From Enterococcus silesiacus (GTDB lineage: Bacteria > Bacillota > Bacilli > Lactobacillales > Enterococcaceae): 64,000 nt of DNA. Where the stretch lies: positions 1,364,001 through 1,428,000 of the forward strand of contig CP013614.1 in NCBI GenBank assembly GCA_001465115.1, read 5' to 3'. The translations under genes and the position numbers were made by a program. Below the pieces are notes generated by a model. It saw only the letters and a list, made by a program, of their open reading frames with translations. It was not told the DNA's origin and did not search any database. Shown here one piece after another: positions 26,846 to 34,988 of the stretch (position 1 is the stretch's first letter; each line of letters starts with the position of its first letter).

Positions 26846-26985
26846 TAATGCTGTTTGATATTAACGCAAATAGGCTTTAATGTCAATAGAGTTGGTTTAA
26901 AAAAATATATGAATGCGGTTTTATTTCAAAAAATTAAAAAAATGTTCAAAATTTACTTTTAGTTATTAGTATTTTGATTAAATAA

Positions 26986-27164
26986 AAGAGCCTGAGACAA
27001 AACTAAAAATCAGTTTTATCTCAGGATCTAAATCCGAATAAACGGCGAGACAAAAGCAGCTCCTTCGGAAATAAGCTGAAATTCACAAAAATTTGAAGAA
27101 TAATTTCCGTGAATTCCTTCTTATTTCTCGGAGTTAAACGCTTTTGTCTCGACCTCATTTTTTT
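26986..27164. repeat. MITE-like palindromic intergenic element, about 179 bp
   Basis: The ends are an imperfect inverted repeat: AAAAGAGCCTGAGACAAAA at the left and, read inward from the right, AAAATGAGGTCGAGACAAAA. Two sub-hairpins lie inside: GAGACAAAACT with AGTTTTATCTC at 26994-27023, and a longer one built from GAAATAAG, GAATTCAC and their partners at 27063-27128. The right end supplies the TGA stop of the Lrp-like gene. The right-hand 35 bases recur at 2799-2833. Confidence 0.6.
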
Positions 27165-27550
27165 GCATTCCTAACCACCGAATCTACACTACAACGCGCC
27201 CATTTTGAGACTACTTCAATAAATTCTTTTAATCGTTTCTGATTAAAGTGAGCAACAACGAGATAACAGGCATGACCACTTACTTTGTAAAACGTATCAA
27301 TTTCTTCAAACCTGTTGATCATGCTTTCTATAGCAGAGAACTGATTATTCTCCATAAAAATACGAATGAACTGTTTTTCTGCGTGTTTGATTGTGATTGT
27401 ATAGTTTTCAATGATTCCATTGTCTTTTAAATAGGTAATCCGTTGACTGACTGCTTGTCCAGTTAGATGTACGATTGCTCCGATTTCTTTATTTGTTAAT
27501 TTAGCATTTTTAGTTAGCAGTTGTACTATCTGTTGATCTAAATCATCCAT
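27155..27550 (-). CDS. Lrp/AsnC-family transcriptional regulator
   Basis: 131 residues: an Lrp helix-turn-helix (LTNKEIGAIVHLTGQAVSQR) and a short C-terminal ligand-binding ferredoxin-like domain (FYKVSGHACYLVVAHFNQKRLKEF). These proteins bind amino acids and control amino-acid metabolism. It is divergent from a small gene at 27667. Its last codons and stop run into the repeat element at 26986-27164. Confidence 0.82.
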   Translation of the reverse strand: MDDLDQQIVQLLTKNAKLTNKEIGAIVHLTGQAVSQRITYLKDNGIIENYTITIKHAEKQFIRIFMENNQFSAIESMINRFEEIDTFYKVSGHACYLVVAHFNQKRLKEFIEVVSKWARCSVDSVVRNAKK

Positions 27551-27666
27551 TTTGTATTTCCTTTCAGTTTGAAACTAATTGGGTTTTTATTCTTTCACCA
27601 GATTATGTCTCTTTCCTTCTAGGCTTATTATAATAGATTCATTATATAAAATCGAGGTGTTAAACG

Positions 27667-27933
27667 ATGAATCAGAGATATTTCAATAGTCAAAAACAAA
27701 AAATCGAGGCTTTATCGATCATTGGAAAGCTTGTCGATACATTAACTAAACTAGAACAGCAACCTTTACGAACAGTACTTATTGACCATCAACATAAATT
27801 ACTTTCCCCACTGTCTGATCCAATTATTTTAAATACGTTAAGTATAAAAATTTCAACCTGTCTCATACAGTATGAAATACTTTTATCCGAATCGGAGAGT
27901 TTGCTGTTTAAAGAACTGTTTCAGTTGATTTAG
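27667..27933 (+). CDS. Small helical protein of unknown function
   Basis: 88 residues, predicted all-helical, ending LLFKELFQLI. GAGGTG stands about 8 bases before the ATG. Size and helical content would fit a bacteriocin immunity protein of the EntA type, but I see no bacteriocin gene and no decisive motif. It is divergent from the Lrp-like regulator and may be its target. Confidence 0.55.
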   Translation: MNQRYFNSQKQKIEALSIIGKLVDTLTKLEQQPLRTVLIDHQHKLLSPLSDPIILNTLSIKISTCLIQYEILLSESESLLFKELFQLI

Positions 27934-27964
27934 AGCAATGTCGCTGGCTTATTCAATAATGGAT

Positions 27965-29296
27965 TTATTCTGCATTTAATGCTGCCATTGTAATATAGTT
28001 ATACGGCTGATTAAAATGTGGTAAAAAGAATAGATCTAGCAGTTTCAGTTCATCAATGGTCAGACTTTTTTGGATTGCGAGCGAAAACATGTGAATCGCC
28101 ATTGAAATATCTGTACGTGATGACATCTGTGCACCAACGATGCGACGAGATCCTTTTTCATAAACGATTCGAATCGCAACCGAATGATTATCGGTCATAA
28201 ATGCTGGTTTTTGTAAATCGGTGTAATCCGTATATAGCACCTCCAGTTGATGCTTTTGGGCTGCCTCTAATGACAAACCCGTAGAAACCATATTTAAGCC
28301 AAATATAGAGATGCCATTTGATCCTTGTACGCCGATTGATGCAAGTGGGGTTCCACCGACATTATGTCCAGCAACAATACCAGATCTTACTGCATTTGTT
28401 GCTAAAGCAATATAAGTAATTTTTCTTAATGCGTTGGAGTACAGTGTCGCGCAATCTCCTACCGCATAAACAGAAGGATCACTTGTTTGTTGGTATTCAT
28501 CAACAAGATAAGCACCATTGCCAAAGAGTTCTAGATGAATTTTCCCTAAGTCATTGTTTGGTAAAAAACCAATCGCATTAATAACTAAATCAACTGCATA
28601 TTCACCTTTGTTCGTTACAATTGCTTCGACTTTTTTTGAACCTTTATAAGCTGTGGCGATTTCATCGAAGTGCAGCTCAATACCATTTTCTGACAAATTA
28701 AGATCCATTTCAGCTGTAAATTCAGGATCATAGTAGCTAGATAACGAACGTGGTGCGCCATCAAAAAGCAAAACGTCTTTTCCACGTCGTTTGATTGCTT
28801 CTGCAATTTCAACACCGATATAACCCGCTCCTATAACAGCGACTTTTCTAACAGAAGGTATCCCTACTAATTGGTCAACTGCTTGTCCATCTTGAAACTT
28901 CTTTAAAAAATGAATATTTTCTAGAGTATTTCCAGGTATTTGTGGTGTGATTGAAATTGAACCTGTTGCTAAAATCAACTTATCATACTCTTTGCAAAAA
29001 TGTGTACCATTATTCGCTTTACAAAAAACTTTTTTGGCGTAAAAATCGATTCTCTCAACAGCAGTTTCTAAATAAACTTTAGCTCCTTTGGCCTCAAACT
29101 CTTCTTTCGTCGTATAAAAAAGTTGTTCATATGATTCAATTTGCCGTCCTACCCACAGTGCTGTTCCACAGCCTAGATAACTCAGATTAGAGTTTTGATC
29201 AATCATCGTGACTTCTTGATCTGGATAGTTTTCTAATAATGTATTAGCCGCCGCAATTCCTGCATGATTTGATCCAATAATAATTGTTCTTTTCAT
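27965..29296 (-). CDS. nox: NADH oxidase (Nox)-type flavoprotein
   Basis: 443 residues from the chosen ATG, with GGAGG 6 bases upstream. FAD-binding IIGSNHAGIAAANTLL at the start, the redox cysteine in SYLGCGTALWVG (C43), NADH-binding VAVIGAGYIGVEIAEA and FAD-contacting VYAVGDCATLY. This is the pattern of water-forming Nox and CoA-disulfide reductases, which reoxidise NADH with oxygen. It lies directly after the terminator of the choline microcompartment operon and could receive read-through transcription, providing NAD for the aldehyde dehydrogenase branch. Confidence 0.85.
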   Translation of the reverse strand: MKRTIIIGSNHAGIAAANTLLENYPDQEVTMIDQNSNLSYLGCGTALWVGRQIESYEQLFYTTKEEFEAKGAKVYLETAVERIDFYAKKVFCKANNGTHFCKEYDKLILATGSISITPQIPGNTLENIHFLKKFQDGQAVDQLVGIPSVRKVAVIGAGYIGVEIAEAIKRRGKDVLLFDGAPRSLSSYYDPEFTAEMDLNLSENGIELHFDEIATAYKGSKKVEAIVTNKGEYAVDLVINAIGFLPNNDLGKIHLELFGNGAYLVDEYQQTSDPSVYAVGDCATLYSNALRKITYIALATNAVRSGIVAGHNVGGTPLASIGVQGSNGISIFGLNMVSTGLSLEAAQKHQLEVLYTDYTDLQKPAFMTDNHSVAIRIVYEKGSRRIVGAQMSSRTDISMAIHMFSLAIQKSLTIDELKLLDLFFLPHFNQPYNYITMAALNAE

Positions 29297-29315
29297 TCGT
29301 ATCCTCCATATTAAA

Positions 29316-29361
29316 TAAAAAAGGCGAAACACATTATTTCTAGCAGTGTTCCGCCCTTTTC
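29316..29361 (-). terminator. Terminator at the end of the cut operon
   Basis: GGCG-AACAC pairs with GTGTT-CGCC inside an A/T-flanked stem of about 15 bp; T run on the minus strand. It lies 20 bases before the nox start. Confidence 0.8.
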
Positions 29362-29374
29362 AGAATTTCATTTA

Positions 29375-29656
29375 TTATGCTTGCGAGATAGGCAAGATAT
29401 TTTCAACTTCTGAGTGTGGACGAGGAATTACATGGACAGATAATAGTTCACCAACACGTTGTGCTGCCGCTGCACCTGCATCTGTTGCTGCTTTAACAGC
29501 ACCCACATCACCACGTACCATAACGGTCACAATGCCACCGCCAACTAATTCTTTTCCTACTAATGATACATTAGCCGCTTTGACCATTGCGTCTGCAGCC
29601 TCGATTGAACCGATTAATCCTTTTGTTTCGATCATTCCTAGTGCATCTGATTTCAT
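29375..29656 (-). CDS. BMC-H shell protein (hexamer)
   Basis: 93 residues, a single Pf00936 domain: [40 protein letters not shown] and [11 protein letters not shown]. It forms hexagonal tiles with a central pore lined by the GGG loop. It is the last gene of the operon and is nearly identical to the first gene (43880-44155). TAGGAGGAAATAATA precedes the ATG. Confidence 0.96.
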   Translation of the reverse strand: MKSDALGMIETKGLIGSIEAADAMVKAANVSLVGKELVGGGIVTVMVRGDVGAVKAATDAGAAAAQRVGELLSVHVIPRPHSEVENILPISQA

Positions 29657-29676
29657 TATTATTTCCTCCTAAAATT

Positions 29677-30339
29677 CTATATGTTATTTTTTTTGATCAC
29701 GATTTCCATATTGGGTGTTATGCCAAGTGCATTGGCTTCTTCAGTATCAATGTGGCATTCTAAGCCAGAATTCTCAACTGCGCGGATGACAACATTCGAT
29801 AAGCTGCCGCCCCGTTCCCCTAAAATCTCAACAGTTACTGCTTCACCATCACGGACGCCGAATAAAACGGCTTCTTCTGGCAGCATATGGATATGACGTT
29901 TTGCAACGACCACACCTTCACTTATTTCTGCCGATCCTTTTGGTCCGATTAACGTTACACTGCCTGATCCAACTAAATCTCCAGATAAACGCAATGGTGC
30001 TTTAACGCCCAATTTAAATGAATCACTTTGTAAAATTTCGACCTGTGTTTGTTTTCTAGCTGGCCCTAAAATGCGAACTTTTTCGATTACTCCCTTAGGT
30101 CCGCAAATCATCAAGGTTTCTTTACAGGCATATTGTCCAGGCTGAGAAAGATCTTTTAATTTTGTTAATTGGTATCCATAGCCGAATAATTTATCGATAT
30201 CTTTTTGGGATAAGTGGATATGACGATTGGAAATACCCACTGGAATTTTTGGGTTACTTGATGAAATTGTTGTTTGACCTTGATTTGTTGCGGCCAGCTT
30301 TTCCAACAATTTTGCCAGTAACTCTTCATAATTATCCAT
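29677..30339 (-). CDS. pduL: PduL-type phosphate acyltransferase
   Basis: Converts acetyl-CoA and phosphate to acetyl-phosphate and CoA inside the compartment, recycling CoA. Two PduL zinc-binding halves show SNRHIHLS near residue 35 and KRHIHMLPEEA near 148. The amphipathic N-terminal helix (NYEELLAKLLEKLAATN) is a probable encapsulation peptide, followed by a Gly/Ser/Thr linker. Start placed at the fourth codon of the open frame because AGGAG is 8 bases upstream of that ATG. Confidence 0.93.
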   Translation of the reverse strand: MDNYEELLAKLLEKLAATNQGQTTISSSNPKIPVGISNRHIHLSQKDIDKLFGYGYQLTKLKDLSQPGQYACKETLMICGPKGVIEKVRILGPARKQTQVEILQSDSFKLGVKAPLRLSGDLVGSGSVTLIGPKGSAEISEGVVVAKRHIHMLPEEAVLFGVRDGEAVTVEILGERGGSLSNVVIRAVENSGLECHIDTEEANALGITPNMEIVIKKNNI

Positions 30340-30359
30340 CTTCATCACTCCTTTCTCAG

Positions 30360-31880
30360 TTAATTCATACTTGCTAAAACTTGACGAACCACATTTGCTA
30401 GTGTTTCAACATCCGTCTCGTTGATAGACTTTGATTCCACAGTCTGAGAAGATGAAATCGAATGTTCTGTAGGCTCTTGTGCCTCCATCTTTCCATAGGT
30501 AAATGTTGGATCATCTTGCACTAAAGTAGTGACATCTTTCAATCCGTATGCAACCTTTTTAATATTCAATAGATGTTTTGGACCAACGTTTTCTGAAACG
30601 GAGCTTCCGCCAAAGGTCCCACACCCTAAGGTAAATGAAATCGGTAATCCGGTACTGATCCCTGTCCCCCCTTGACTTCCACCAGTATTGACTAAAATTC
30701 GTGATGCGGGTTTGGCTGCAAATTTCAGTACGATATCACGACTATTCGTATGCAAACTCATCGTATGCCCAATGCCATTTTGCAATAGTTCAATACTTAG
30801 ATCACAGGCTTCTTCCCAATTATTTACAACATAAAAACCTAAAACTGTCGTTAACTTTTCAAACGATAACGGATAGCCTGCACCAACGCCACCTTGTGGA
30901 CCAATCAAGACTTTCGTCTCAGCAGGTACGGTAATCCCAGCCGCTTGCGCGATGACTGTAGCACTGCGCCCAACAAATTTAGCATTCATTGCGTAACCAT
31001 TTTTAAATAGTAACTTACAGACTTTATCCGTTTCTGCTTCTGACATAAAATAACCGCCCTGCGCTTTTAACTCCCGAATAACAGCCTCTTTATTGATTTC
31101 TTCACAGATGATTGATTGCTCTGAGGCACAAATCGTTCCATTATCGAATGTTTTTGATGCTATGATTTTTGCTACAGCCTCTTTGACATCTGCCGTTCGT
31201 TCAATGTAAGCTGGCGAATTTCCAGCACCCACACCTAAGGCTGGTTTTCCTGAACTATAGGCAGCCTTCACCATGCCTGGTCCACCAGTCGCAATAATCA
31301 AGTTGACTTCTTTTGCATGCAATAATTCATTAGTGCCTGCCATCGTTGGAATCGACAGACAACTAATGATTCCCTCTGGTGCTCCCGCTGCTACTGCGGC
31401 ACGATTCAATAAATCTGCAGCTTTTTTTGTACAGTTAACGGCTGTTGGATGTGGTGAAAATACAATGGCATTTCTTGATTTCAGCGCGATCATCGCTTTA
31501 AAAATAACTGTTGAAGTTGGATTGGTTGAAGGAATAATCCCTAAAACTAACCCGACTGGTTCTGCAACATCAAATGTGCCCTTTTCAGTATTTTCTGCTA
31601 TGATCCCGATGGTTTTCTCATTTTTGATCTCGTCATATAGTAATTGTGAGGCCGCATGATTTTTATACGTTTTATCTAAGACTTTACCAAAACCCGTCTC
31701 TTCTACTGCCCGTTCGGCTAAGCCAACAGCATATTTACTTGCTGCATTCTTCATGCTTTGTAAAATTTGGTCAATTTGTTCTTCCGAAAAAGTAGCGATT
31801 TGATTTGCAGCAACTTTTCCTTTACGCGTCAAATCACGAGCTTCTTGAACAGAACGTAAATCTTTATCGAACATTTCCAT
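30360..31880 (-). CDS. CoA-acylating acetaldehyde dehydrogenase, active copy
   Basis: 507 residues; oxidises acetaldehyde from choline to acetyl-CoA with NAD. The catalytic cysteine is present in TFDNGTICASEQSIICE (residue 251 from this start). GNSPAYIERTAD and the glycine-rich TGGSQGGTGIS segment are family-typical. The C-terminus has a Ser/Glu-rich linker then DVETLANVVRQVLASMN, an amphipathic helix that should target it into the shell. GAGG lies 7 bases before this ATG. Confidence 0.93.
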   Translation of the reverse strand: MEMFDKDLRSVQEARDLTRKGKVAANQIATFSEEQIDQILQSMKNAASKYAVGLAERAVEETGFGKVLDKTYKNHAASQLLYDEIKNEKTIGIIAENTEKGTFDVAEPVGLVLGIIPSTNPTSTVIFKAMIALKSRNAIVFSPHPTAVNCTKKAADLLNRAAVAAGAPEGIISCLSIPTMAGTNELLHAKEVNLIIATGGPGMVKAAYSSGKPALGVGAGNSPAYIERTADVKEAVAKIIASKTFDNGTICASEQSIICEEINKEAVIRELKAQGGYFMSEAETDKVCKLLFKNGYAMNAKFVGRSATVIAQAAGITVPAETKVLIGPQGGVGAGYPLSFEKLTTVLGFYVVNNWEEACDLSIELLQNGIGHTMSLHTNSRDIVLKFAAKPASRILVNTGGSQGGTGISTGLPISFTLGCGTFGGSSVSENVGPKHLLNIKKVAYGLKDVTTLVQDDPTFTYGKMEAQEPTEHSISSSQTVESKSINETDVETLANVVRQVLASMN

Positions 31881-31890
31881 TTGTATTCCT

Positions 31891-32424
31891 CTATTCATTT
31901 ATTATTAAAATGTCAGTTAATGCTTTTACCAATTTCTCTTTGTTTGTCCGGTGGATATTTTTGTGTGGAATGCTAATATTTGGTTGCTCTTTCGCTAATT
32001 TTCTCAATTCTGTCACTTTCATTTGTTGAAGTTCGTGAAGTAATTTTTCCTTTGGATCGGGTTCAATCGTCTCTGTCGGTTCTTTTATTTCGATTGCTTC
32101 AACAACAACTACTTCTGGTTCATTTTCCTCTGGTTCTTCCGCTATGTTCCCGGCGTCCACAAAAGCTTTCGCATCGATGGCTGGTCGAGGAATTACATGG
32201 GAAGCAGTTAAAAGTCCTTCACCTAAACGTTGAACACTTACAATAGCTGCTTGGATGGCCGTTTCAACAGCTGCCACATCTCCCGTAATCAAAACCGTAT
32301 TTAACCCACCGCCAACTTGCTTTTTGCCTAAACAATGAACTTCAGAGGATTTTACCATGGTATCTGTGGCTTCGATCAAGGCTAATAATCCTTTGGTTTC
32401 AATCATGCCGATTGCTTGATTCAT
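31891..32424 (-). CDS. BMC-H shell protein with C-terminal Rho_N/SAP-like extension
   Basis: 177 residues. The first 85 are a BMC domain ([38 protein letters not shown]). Then comes an acidic linker of about 45 residues rich in Glu, Pro and Val, and a final helical module: LLHELQQMKVTELRKLAKEQ, then RTNKEKLVKALTDIL. That helix-turn-helix-like pattern (L..M.v.ELR.lAKe...kkeLv.AL) matches Rho_N/SAP-type modules. EutK has a comparable nucleic-acid-binding-like tail. Partner unknown. Confidence 0.85.
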   Translation of the reverse strand: MNQAIGMIETKGLLALIEATDTMVKSSEVHCLGKKQVGGGLNTVLITGDVAAVETAIQAAIVSVQRLGEGLLTASHVIPRPAIDAKAFVDAGNIAEEPEENEPEVVVVEAIEIKEPTETIEPDPKEKLLHELQQMKVTELRKLAKEQPNISIPHKNIHRTNKEKLVKALTDILIINE

Positions 32425-32427
32425 TTT

Positions 32428-33036
32428 CTACCCCCCACTTTTCAATTTACCTGATAAAATAGTGACTTTGTTTGGAGTAGACCAGTTAATAGCTGAATGC
32501 TGCGGGACAAAAATAATATCTCCTTTGTAAGCCTCAAAGCTCGTTTCATCAATAGTCACTTGAAGTGTGCCATCGACCACATAATTTACTGACTCCAACG
32601 TGTCTTCTTCATAGAGATGACTATTATTTATTGCTAAAATCCCCAGCTTAATTTCGCCTGCTTGTGAAGATAAAATTTCCTGATAACATACATCTTCATC
32701 TGTATCATTTAAAGCAGAGAGCTTAACTGTAGAGCCTCGGATAATTTTTAACCCACTTGAATGAGTTTGACATTCAAACGGCTCCTCTTCAAAGCCTGTG
32801 ATTCCAGCTTCATTTAACAGATTTTTTAACAAGGTCACTAAATATTCTTTGGTGATTTCCTGTGAATCAAACACAGTATTTACACTTTCAGATTCACTTT
32901 TTTTTAATAGCATATGATACTCCTCTGCCAAGTCTTTAGCAGAAGGCGTGATAATCGTTTGTTTATTGATCAAGATAACTTGATCTCCATTGTTATGAAG
33001 CGTTTCGATATCTTTTGCACAAATTAGCTTTTTCAT
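32428..33036 (-). CDS. eutQ: EutQ-like cupin protein
   Basis: 202 residues: an N-terminal segment (KKLICAKDIETL, IITPSAKDLAEEY) shared with EutT/EutQ proteins, a low-complexity middle, and a C-terminal cupin domain with EEDTLESVNYVVDGTLQVTI and AYKGDIIFVPQHSAINWS. EutQ has been reported as an acetate kinase that makes ATP from acetyl-phosphate, which would complete the PduL branch here. It has one cupin fold and no metal-ligand histidine triad that I can see. Confidence 0.85.
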   Translation of the reverse strand: MKKLICAKDIETLHNNGDQVILINKQTIITPSAKDLAEEYHMLLKKSESESVNTVFDSQEITKEYLVTLLKNLLNEAGITGFEEEPFECQTHSSGLKIIRGSTVKLSALNDTDEDVCYQEILSSQAGEIKLGILAINNSHLYEEDTLESVNYVVDGTLQVTIDETSFEAYKGDIIFVPQHSAINWSTPNKVTILSGKLKSGG

Positions 33037-33051
33037 TTTGTCACACTTTCT

Positions 33052-33315
33052 TTAAACAGATTCACAACTTTCATCAATGATCCCTACTACTGCAGCATCT
33101 ACAGGAACGGTATCATCTTCTAGCATACGTCTGGCCGCTGATCCTGTGGCAATGATGACCCGATCGCCGATGCCTGCGCCGATCACATCACAGACAATCA
33201 TTCGTTCACCTTCTCTGGAGCCTCCGGTAACTTCTGCGAGCATTAATTTTAATCCGTTTAGTTTTTCTGATTTTCGGGTTGCCCAGATTGTATCCATTAG
33301 TTTAGCAGTTACCAT
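33052..33315 (-). CDS. eutN: BMC-P pentameric vertex protein (EutN/CcmL)
   Basis: 87 residues: MVTAKLMDTIWATRKSEKLN at the start, VIGAGIGDRVIIATGSAARR and VDAAVVGIIDES. It caps the twelve vertices of the shell and is the only pentamer gene in the locus. It overlaps the preceding shell gene by 7 bases, indicating coupled translation. Confidence 0.95.
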   Translation of the reverse strand: MVTAKLMDTIWATRKSEKLNGLKLMLAEVTGGSREGERMIVCDVIGAGIGDRVIIATGSAARRMLEDDTVPVDAAVVGIIDESCESV

Positions 33316-33602
33316 AAGCGATCATTTTCCTTTTTTTTGATCTCTTCCATCGCTGCAATAACGGAGGCAGTATCACCGAAAATAGCTAATAAAATCATAT
33401 TTTGCGGACAACTTCCCCGAATGTCTTCAACGGTCACACCAACGGCTTTTTCAGCGATATCGGCAGCACAAACCATTTCTATTAGTTTTCCTTGAACCAA
33501 TCCCACTGCATCAGGTACACCCAAATTATCTTTCGACCCTCTTCGACGATTTAAGATCGCTAAGGTTCCTTCGCCTGGCGACTTAATAATACGACAATCC
33601 AT
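33309..33602 (-). CDS. GrpU-like permuted BMC shell protein with CP motif
   Basis: 97 residues. The BMC fold elements appear in permuted order: GEGTLAILNRRRGSKDNLG first, then DAVGLVQGKLIEMVCAADIA and ILLAIFGDTASVIAAME. It has GSCPQNM with the cysteine at residue 65. In glycyl-radical compartments, GrpU-type shell proteins bind an iron-sulfur cluster at the hexamer pore through a cysteine in this region. I infer the same possibility here. Confidence 0.8.
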   Translation of the reverse strand: MDCRIIKSPGEGTLAILNRRRGSKDNLGVPDAVGLVQGKLIEMVCAADIAEKAVGVTVEDIRGSCPQNMILLAIFGDTASVIAAMEEIKKKENDRLW

Positions 33603-33613
33603 TTTGATTCCCC

Positions 33614-34453
33614 CTATGTTAATACTTGATTGGTACAGCTGACAGCAATCCCCAAAGGCGTAACAAACATTGGATTCGTTGGTTTATAGGTTGGGATTCC
33701 TGTCGTTTTTTCAATGATCGTTTCAATATTTTTGAGACAAGCTGTACCACCTACCAAATAGATTCCTTCAACGTTATATCCTTTTGTTTGCTGAATAATA
33801 ATAGAAGAAATCTTCTCAATTACTGGCTTCAAGACCGTCAATAACTCATCATGATGCTGTTCATTTCGTTTATATTTTTCAGCGGCGTCAAATGCGAGCT
33901 TATACGCTCCTGCGATCACCAGCGATAAATGTGTACCACCGGTGGCTTCATCAGCTACTTTAACAACTTGGCCTTTTTCTACAATGGAAATGCCTGTCGT
34001 ACCACCGCCAATATCTACTACAGCGCCGTCGGTTATTTTCAATAATTGATTGGCAGCTGTCGGTTCATCTAACAGATTAGTCAATTCAAAGCCAGCACTT
34101 TGGACAACATTTTTGATTGCACCGCCATCCAATTCATCTGTTCCAGGAGGTAATGAAGCTGCAGCATAGATTAGTTCTGTCTTTAGTTTTTGCTCCAATT
34201 CTTCTTTAAGCTCACGAACAAGTTCAACAGCGCCAATATAATCAACGACCATCCCATCCCGTACAACATCAGCATATCGATAGGCACCTGCTACTGGTTC
34301 ATAGTTTTCATCTAACACAGCTAGGACAACGCAAGCTGTTCCTAAATCAATGCCAGTATAGTAGGTTTTTGAAAAATGCTTTTTCGGCTTTTTTATGACT
34401 TGTTCAAACTCTGCAACAAATTGATTACAAGCTTTCATTGATTGTCTTTTCAT
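33614..34453 (-). CDS. eutJ: EutJ-like Hsp70/actin-fold chaperone
   Basis: 279 residues: YYTGIDLGTACVVLAVLDE (phosphate-1 loop), DIGGGTTGISIVEKGQ (phosphate-2 loop) and GIYLVGGTACLKNIE (adenosine motif), as in Hsp70/ParM-type ATPases. EutJ is conserved in microcompartment operons and proposed to help fold or reactivate the cargo. Overlaps the upstream EutT-like gene by 29 bases. Confidence 0.92.
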   Translation of the reverse strand: MKRQSMKACNQFVAEFEQVIKKPKKHFSKTYYTGIDLGTACVVLAVLDENYEPVAGAYRYADVVRDGMVVDYIGAVELVRELKEELEQKLKTELIYAAASLPPGTDELDGGAIKNVVQSAGFELTNLLDEPTAANQLLKITDGAVVDIGGGTTGISIVEKGQVVKVADEATGGTHLSLVIAGAYKLAFDAAEKYKRNEQHHDELLTVLKPVIEKISSIIIQQTKGYNVEGIYLVGGTACLKNIETIIEKTTGIPTYKPTNPMFVTPLGIAVSCTNQVLT

Positions 34454-34988
34454 TGGCTTCTCCTACTAATTGTTTCTTTAGTTCATTTATTTTTTGACTA
34501 GCATTGATTAAAATTGAGCTATACTCCGGATATTCAGCTTGAATCAAATGAATCATGCCGTAGATTTTCTTTAGCTTAATCAGTAATAAACCCTGTCTAC
34601 TAAAAATATGAACAGCTTCCAATTGAAATTCTTCTGCTTGTTCTGAAATAAAGTTAGCATCAACCGTTTCTTTTCCCAATACTAGAATCAATTCTTTTTC
34701 TAAGTCGATGATTTTTTGACTCATACTCAACTGCTGATCCATTGCTAACAATGCTGCCTCTAAGAGCTCTGAAGATAAGACTTCTTTATAACCAGTCAAT
34801 GAAGTGAATGGTTGATCGTCGGGGTCCATTTTCTTTTCTAGCTCTGCTTCTGTTACAATTTGAATTTTTTTGTCCAAAAGAAATTGCTTCGCTCCAGGTG
34901 TTATACGCAGTTGATTATTTAAACAAAATTGTGTAAATGCCTCGTTCCGAAATTTCGTTCTGAGCTCACTTTCTGTCACAAAATGCAT
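34425..34988 (-). CDS. EutT-like protein lacking the Cys/His metal motif
   Basis: 187 residues. The N-terminus (FVTESELRTKFRNEAF, then RITPGAKQFLLDKKIQIV) matches cobalamin adenosyltransferase EutT, and EVLSSELLEAALLAMDQQL resembles its first helix. The HxxxxCCxxC segment of EutT is absent; only one cysteine, C22, exists in the whole protein. No B12 enzyme is encoded here because choline lyase uses a glycyl radical. Inference: a repurposed structural or assembly factor. Its start directly abuts the stop of the alcohol dehydrogenase gene. Confidence 0.75.
   Translation of the reverse strand: MHFVTESELRTKFRNEAFTQFCLNNQLRITPGAKQFLLDKKIQIVTEAELEKKMDPDDQPFTSLTGYKEVLSSELLEAALLAMDQQLSMSQKIIDLEKELILVLGKETVDANFISEQAEEFQLEAVHIFSRQGLLLIKLKKIYGMIHLIQAEYPEYSSILINASQKINELKKQLVGEANEKTINESL

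Noticed and set aside
27667..27933. Bacteriocin immunity gene
   Set aside because: Size and helices fit, but there is no bacteriocin precursor with a double-glycine leader nearby and no family motif; kept as unknown.
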